Source of the DNA: SABI01 sp028532915
GTDB lineage: Bacteria > Spirochaetota > Spirochaetia > Sphaerochaetales > Sphaerochaetaceae
NCBI GenBank assembly: GCA_963677225.1
Contig: OY781923.1
Coordinates: 558,001-622,000, forward strand
Direction: 5' to 3'
DNA length: 64,000 nt
Part shown: positions 61,961-64,000 of the stretch, in pieces
Layout: the number at the start of each line of letters is the position of its first letter
How positions within the stretch are numbered: position 1 is the first letter of the stretch
Translations under genes and position numbers: made by a program
Notes under the pieces: model-generated
What the model was told of the DNA's origin: nothing
The model's database searches: none
Seen by the model: the letters and a program-made list of their open reading frames with translations, nothing else

Positions 61961-62458
61961 ATGAAAAATAGTATCCATATCATCGCAACCGGCGGTACGT
62001 TCGACAAGATCTATGATGAGCTGAAAGGGGAACTTACGTTCAAGAACTCACACCTTCCCGAGATCATGAAGCGGGTGCGCTGTACAGTCGATTACGAGCT
62101 TACGTTTCTTCCGTTGAAAGACAGTCTCCTCATGGACGATGATGACAGATCGAAGATCCTTGAATCCTGCAGGAACTCGTCAGCCGAGCAGATCATCATC
62201 ATTCACGGAACGGATTCGATGGACCTCACCGCAAAGACTCTCGGTTCGGCTTTCCTGAATAAGACGATCGTTCTCACAGGAGCGATGGTTCCCTACAGCG
62301 TCAGTGGCTCGGATGCGATCTTCAATCTGGGAACCGCCGTCAGTTACGTGCAGACTCAAAAGGTCGGCGTCTATATCAGCATGAACGGCCGCTGCTTTAC
62401 CTGGGATAATGTCAGAAAGAACCGAAAGCTGGGAATATTCGAACAGCTGCCGGTCTGA
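61961..62458 (+). CDS. Single-domain asparaginase-like protein
   Basis: The ATG at 61961 (MKNSIHIIATGGTFDKIYD) has GAGG 6 bases upstream and gives 165 residues, half the usual asparaginase length. ATGGTFDK (nucleophile Thr) and IIHGTDSMDLTAKTLG (Thr-Asp pair) are kept, as is VLTGAMVPY. The C-terminal domain is absent without sign of a frameshift, and the ending ENFEQLPV-type tail is natural for short stand-alone versions of the family. It may hydrolyse an amide, but activity is uncertain. Confidence 0.8.
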   Translation: MKNSIHIIATGGTFDKIYDELKGELTFKNSHLPEIMKRVRCTVDYELTFLPLKDSLLMDDDDRSKILESCRNSSAEQIIIIHGTDSMDLTAKTLGSAFLNKTIVLTGAMVPYSVSGSDAIFNLGTAVSYVQTQKVGVYISMNGRCFTWDNVRKNRKLGIFEQLPV

Positions 62459-62548
62459 AATAGTAATACCTGAATCACCCGTCAATCTGATCTCTCTTTG
62501 TTTTTCTTTCCCGTTTTGAAAAAGTATCGGGCAAACTCCATTTTTATG

Positions 62549-62591
62549 TTGACTATCTGTGTGGATGTAGTATGATAAGGTTGTCAGACAG
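62549..62591 (+). promoter_or_regulatory. Promoter and FadR-type operator of the DapA-like gene
   Basis: TTGACT (62549-62554), 16 bases, TATGAT (62571-62576), then GGTTGTCAGACA (62579-62590) over the start site. The same 12-mer lies downstream of the TRAP promoter. Confidence 0.77.
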
Positions 62592-62631
62592 CTGGACAGC
62601 AAAAACAAAATAATCAATAGAGAGGTCAATC

Positions 62632-63549
62632 ATGAATCTGAGAGAACATTACGGAAGAATCCTTCTTCCTCTTATCACTCCCTACAAGGAGAATGAGGAT
62701 GTGGACTATGACAAGTTTAAGGAACTTATCGAGTATCTTATCAAAAACGATCTGTGTGATTCGCTGATCGTTACAGGAACGACAGGTGAGGCGAGCCTTC
62801 TCACGTTCGATGAGAGAGTAAAACTGTTCGAGACGGCAGTGGAAGCGAGTGCGGGAAGAAAACCTGTGATCGCCGGTACAGGCTGTGCTTCGACCAAAGA
62901 GACGATAGCCTTGACACAGCGTGCAGTAGATGCCGGTATCGACACCTGTCTTGTCGTCTGTCCGTTCTATAACAAACCGAATCAGGAAGGGCTGTATCTT
63001 CACTTCTCGAAGCTGGCAGCGAGCACAAGTGCAAAGATCCTTCTGTACAACATTCCCATTTTCGTGGGTGTGAACCTTGATCCTGTGACAGTCGGCCGTC
63101 TTGCTGCCATCGACAACATCATCGGAATCAAAGACGAGTCTGGTATCAACCCGCTGCAGATCAGCGACTATTTTCTTGCAACCGAAAATGTTGATCCCGA
63201 TTTCCTGATTTACAACGGTGATGATGCGATGCTTCTTCCCACCGTCGTTCAGGGTGCGATGGGTATCGTCAGTGGCGGAGCACATATCTTCGGTCACGAG
63301 ATCCGGGCGATGTTCGATCATTTCGAGAAAGGAGAGAACGAGGAAGCGAGAAAGCTGTTCGTACCGCTGTTCAAGATGGTCAAAGCTAACGGTCAAAACG
63401 GCCGTCTTCTACCGAATCCGATTATCCGGCCTGCGATCGAACTGGTCACCGGACTGAAACTGGGCCCGGCGAGACTTCCACTTCAACCTATCACAGATGA
63501 AGAGATGAAGGTGTTGAAAGCTACATTGAAAGAGATCGGCAAGATCTGA
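62632..63549 (+). CDS. DapA-family lyase/dehydratase
   Basis: The 305-residue protein is a class I aldolase-fold member of the DHDPS/NAL/KDG-aldolase family. It has LIVTGTTGEASLLTFDER near residue 45, LLYNIPIFVGVNLDP near 133 with the catalytic Tyr, and IIGIKDESGINPLQ near 163 with the Schiff-base Lys. Because it is regulated separately by a FadR-type operator, a catabolic role on a 2-keto acid is as likely as lysine synthesis. AGAGAGG precedes the ATG, and a terminator follows. It is probably monocistronic. Confidence 0.88.
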   Translation: MNLREHYGRILLPLITPYKENEDVDYDKFKELIEYLIKNDLCDSLIVTGTTGEASLLTFDERVKLFETAVEASAGRKPVIAGTGCASTKETIALTQRAVDAGIDTCLVVCPFYNKPNQEGLYLHFSKLAASTSAKILLYNIPIFVGVNLDPVTVGRLAAIDNIIGIKDESGINPLQISDYFLATENVDPDFLIYNGDDAMLLPTVVQGAMGIVSGGAHIFGHEIRAMFDHFEKGENEEARKLFVPLFKMVKANGQNGRLLPNPIIRPAIELVTGLKLGPARLPLQPITDEEMKVLKATLKEIGKI

Positions 63550-63570
63550 TAACACACACTTACCTTTGAA

Positions 63571-63594
63571 AGATGCCCGCTCGAACGGGCATCT
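63571..63594 (+). terminator. Rho-independent terminator
   Basis: AGATGCCCG (63571-63579) pairs with CGGGCATCT (63586-63594) over a 6-base loop, followed by TTCTCTATTTT. Confidence 0.88.
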
Positions 63595-63681
63595 TTCTCT
63601 ATTTTCGTACGACTATTGAATAACCGATGATAATGGCATAGATTATTCAGTAGAGTAAGAAATGAGAATGGAGAACCACGG

Positions 63682-64000
63682 ATGGCTGCGATTCAGAAAA
63701 TAAAGCGCATAACGTTGACCGATCAGATAGTCAATCAATTACAGAACCTGATCGATTCAAAAGAGTTCGAAGTAGGTGAGAAACTTCCTTCGGAAGGAGA
63801 GTTGTGCAGCCTGTTCGGAGCGAGCCGGTCTACTGTCAGAGAGGCTCTGAGAGTCCTTTCAGCCACAGGCCTGGTAGAGATCCGTTCGGGAGTGGGAGCG
63901 TTTGTAGCCTCACCTAAAGACACCTCCTTTCAGACAGTGCAGAAGTGGTTCGCCGATAAAGAGATCGAGCTCGAAGAGCTCATCGAACTGAGAATCGCGA
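63682..64000 (+). CDS. GntR-family (FadR subfamily) regulator (3' end beyond window)
   Basis: From the ATG at 63682 (MAAIQKIKRITLTDQIVNQL) the frame is open to the window end, 106 codons. The winged helix LPSEGELCSLFGASRSTVREAL and LRVLSATGLVEIRSGVGAFV is closely similar to the regulator at 53308, as is the linker QKWFADKEIELEELIELRIA. It probably binds the same operator class as its paralogue. Confidence 0.88.
   Translation, partial: MAAIQKIKRITLTDQIVNQLQNLIDSKEFEVGEKLPSEGELCSLFGASRSTVREALRVLSATGLVEIRSGVGAFVASPKDTSFQTVQKWFADKEIELEELIELRIA

Noticed and set aside
62626..63396. 256-codon open frame on the minus strand
   Set aside because: Antisense to the DapA-like gene, which carries all catalytic residues.
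1..64000. tRNA, rRNA, prophage or integrase genes
   Set aside because: I looked for cloverleaf-like and rRNA-like stretches and for integrase motifs and saw none; absence by eye is not proof.

Overview
The window looks like a chromosome segment from a sugar-fermenting spirochaete, probably Sphaerochaeta-like. Four periplasmic binding proteins share signal peptides that end in a short Ala/Ser-Gly stretch followed by Gln/Glu residues. Sugar ABC importers, FGGY kinases and LacI, ROK, RpiR and AraC regulators are densely packed. This placement is inferred from protein style; no rRNA or tRNA was found to confirm it.

Layout. (1) 1-8.6 kb: a minus-strand ketose operon with an RbsBAC importer, D-lyxose-type isomerase, class II aldolase, FGGY kinase and a PfkB kinase cut by the window edge. 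A divergent LacI regulator faces it across two identical operators. (2) 8.6-11.1 kb: a FucI/AraA-like isomerase and its divergent LacI regulator, with a 16-bp palindromic operator. (3) 11.2-22.2 kb: a corrinoid methyl-transfer island. It has three URO-D-fold proteins (one fused to a thioredoxin-like domain), a corrinoid protein, a ferredoxin-ASKHA reactivator, a CobW-like GTPase, a MetH-activation-like protein, two PocR-AraC regulators and an alpha/beta hydrolase. (4) 22.2-33.9 kb: two divergent units under a ROK regulator. One encodes PIG-L deacetylase, Gfo/Idh, DegT aminotransferase, a NagB-like protein and a fourth URO-D protein. The other encodes an ABC importer without an ATPase gene, a TIM-barrel epimerase and a second Gfo/Idh.

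(5) 33.9-37.4 kb: an accessory islet with a decayed Fic gene, an XRE - ImmA/IrrE protease - PIN-like three-gene module, and a broken copy of the 3' part of a phosphatase gene. (6) 37.7-49.9 kb: a polyol or sugar operon with a two-permease importer, two zinc dehydrogenases, an FGGY kinase, a SAF-domain oxidoreductase, a VOC protein, a TIM-barrel isomerase and RpiR. (7) 49.9-53.2 kb: a complete IS1634-type element with terminal repeats and target duplication, the intact phosphatase gene, and a DUF1697 gene. (8) 53.3-58.7 kb: a GntR regulator, a TRAP transporter and a LarA-type nickel racemase. (9) 58.7-64 kb: an AAA/DUF4143 ATPase with four 23-bp tandem repeats upstream, an IS3 element, a one-domain asparaginase, a DapA-like lyase and a second GntR gene cut by the window edge.

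How the parts work together. Most of the window consists of uptake-plus-catabolism cassettes, each with its own regulator and visible operators. Three of the four binding-protein genes are followed by a strong intercistronic hairpin, which probably keeps binding-protein mRNA above permease mRNA. The two GntR loci share a FadR-type operator, which suggests that TRAP uptake, the racemase and the DapA-like lyase belong to one acid-utilisation regulon. The best candidates for something undescribed are the URO-D-rich corrinoid island, which has no MttB/MtaB-type methyltransferase, and the XRE-protease-PIN module.
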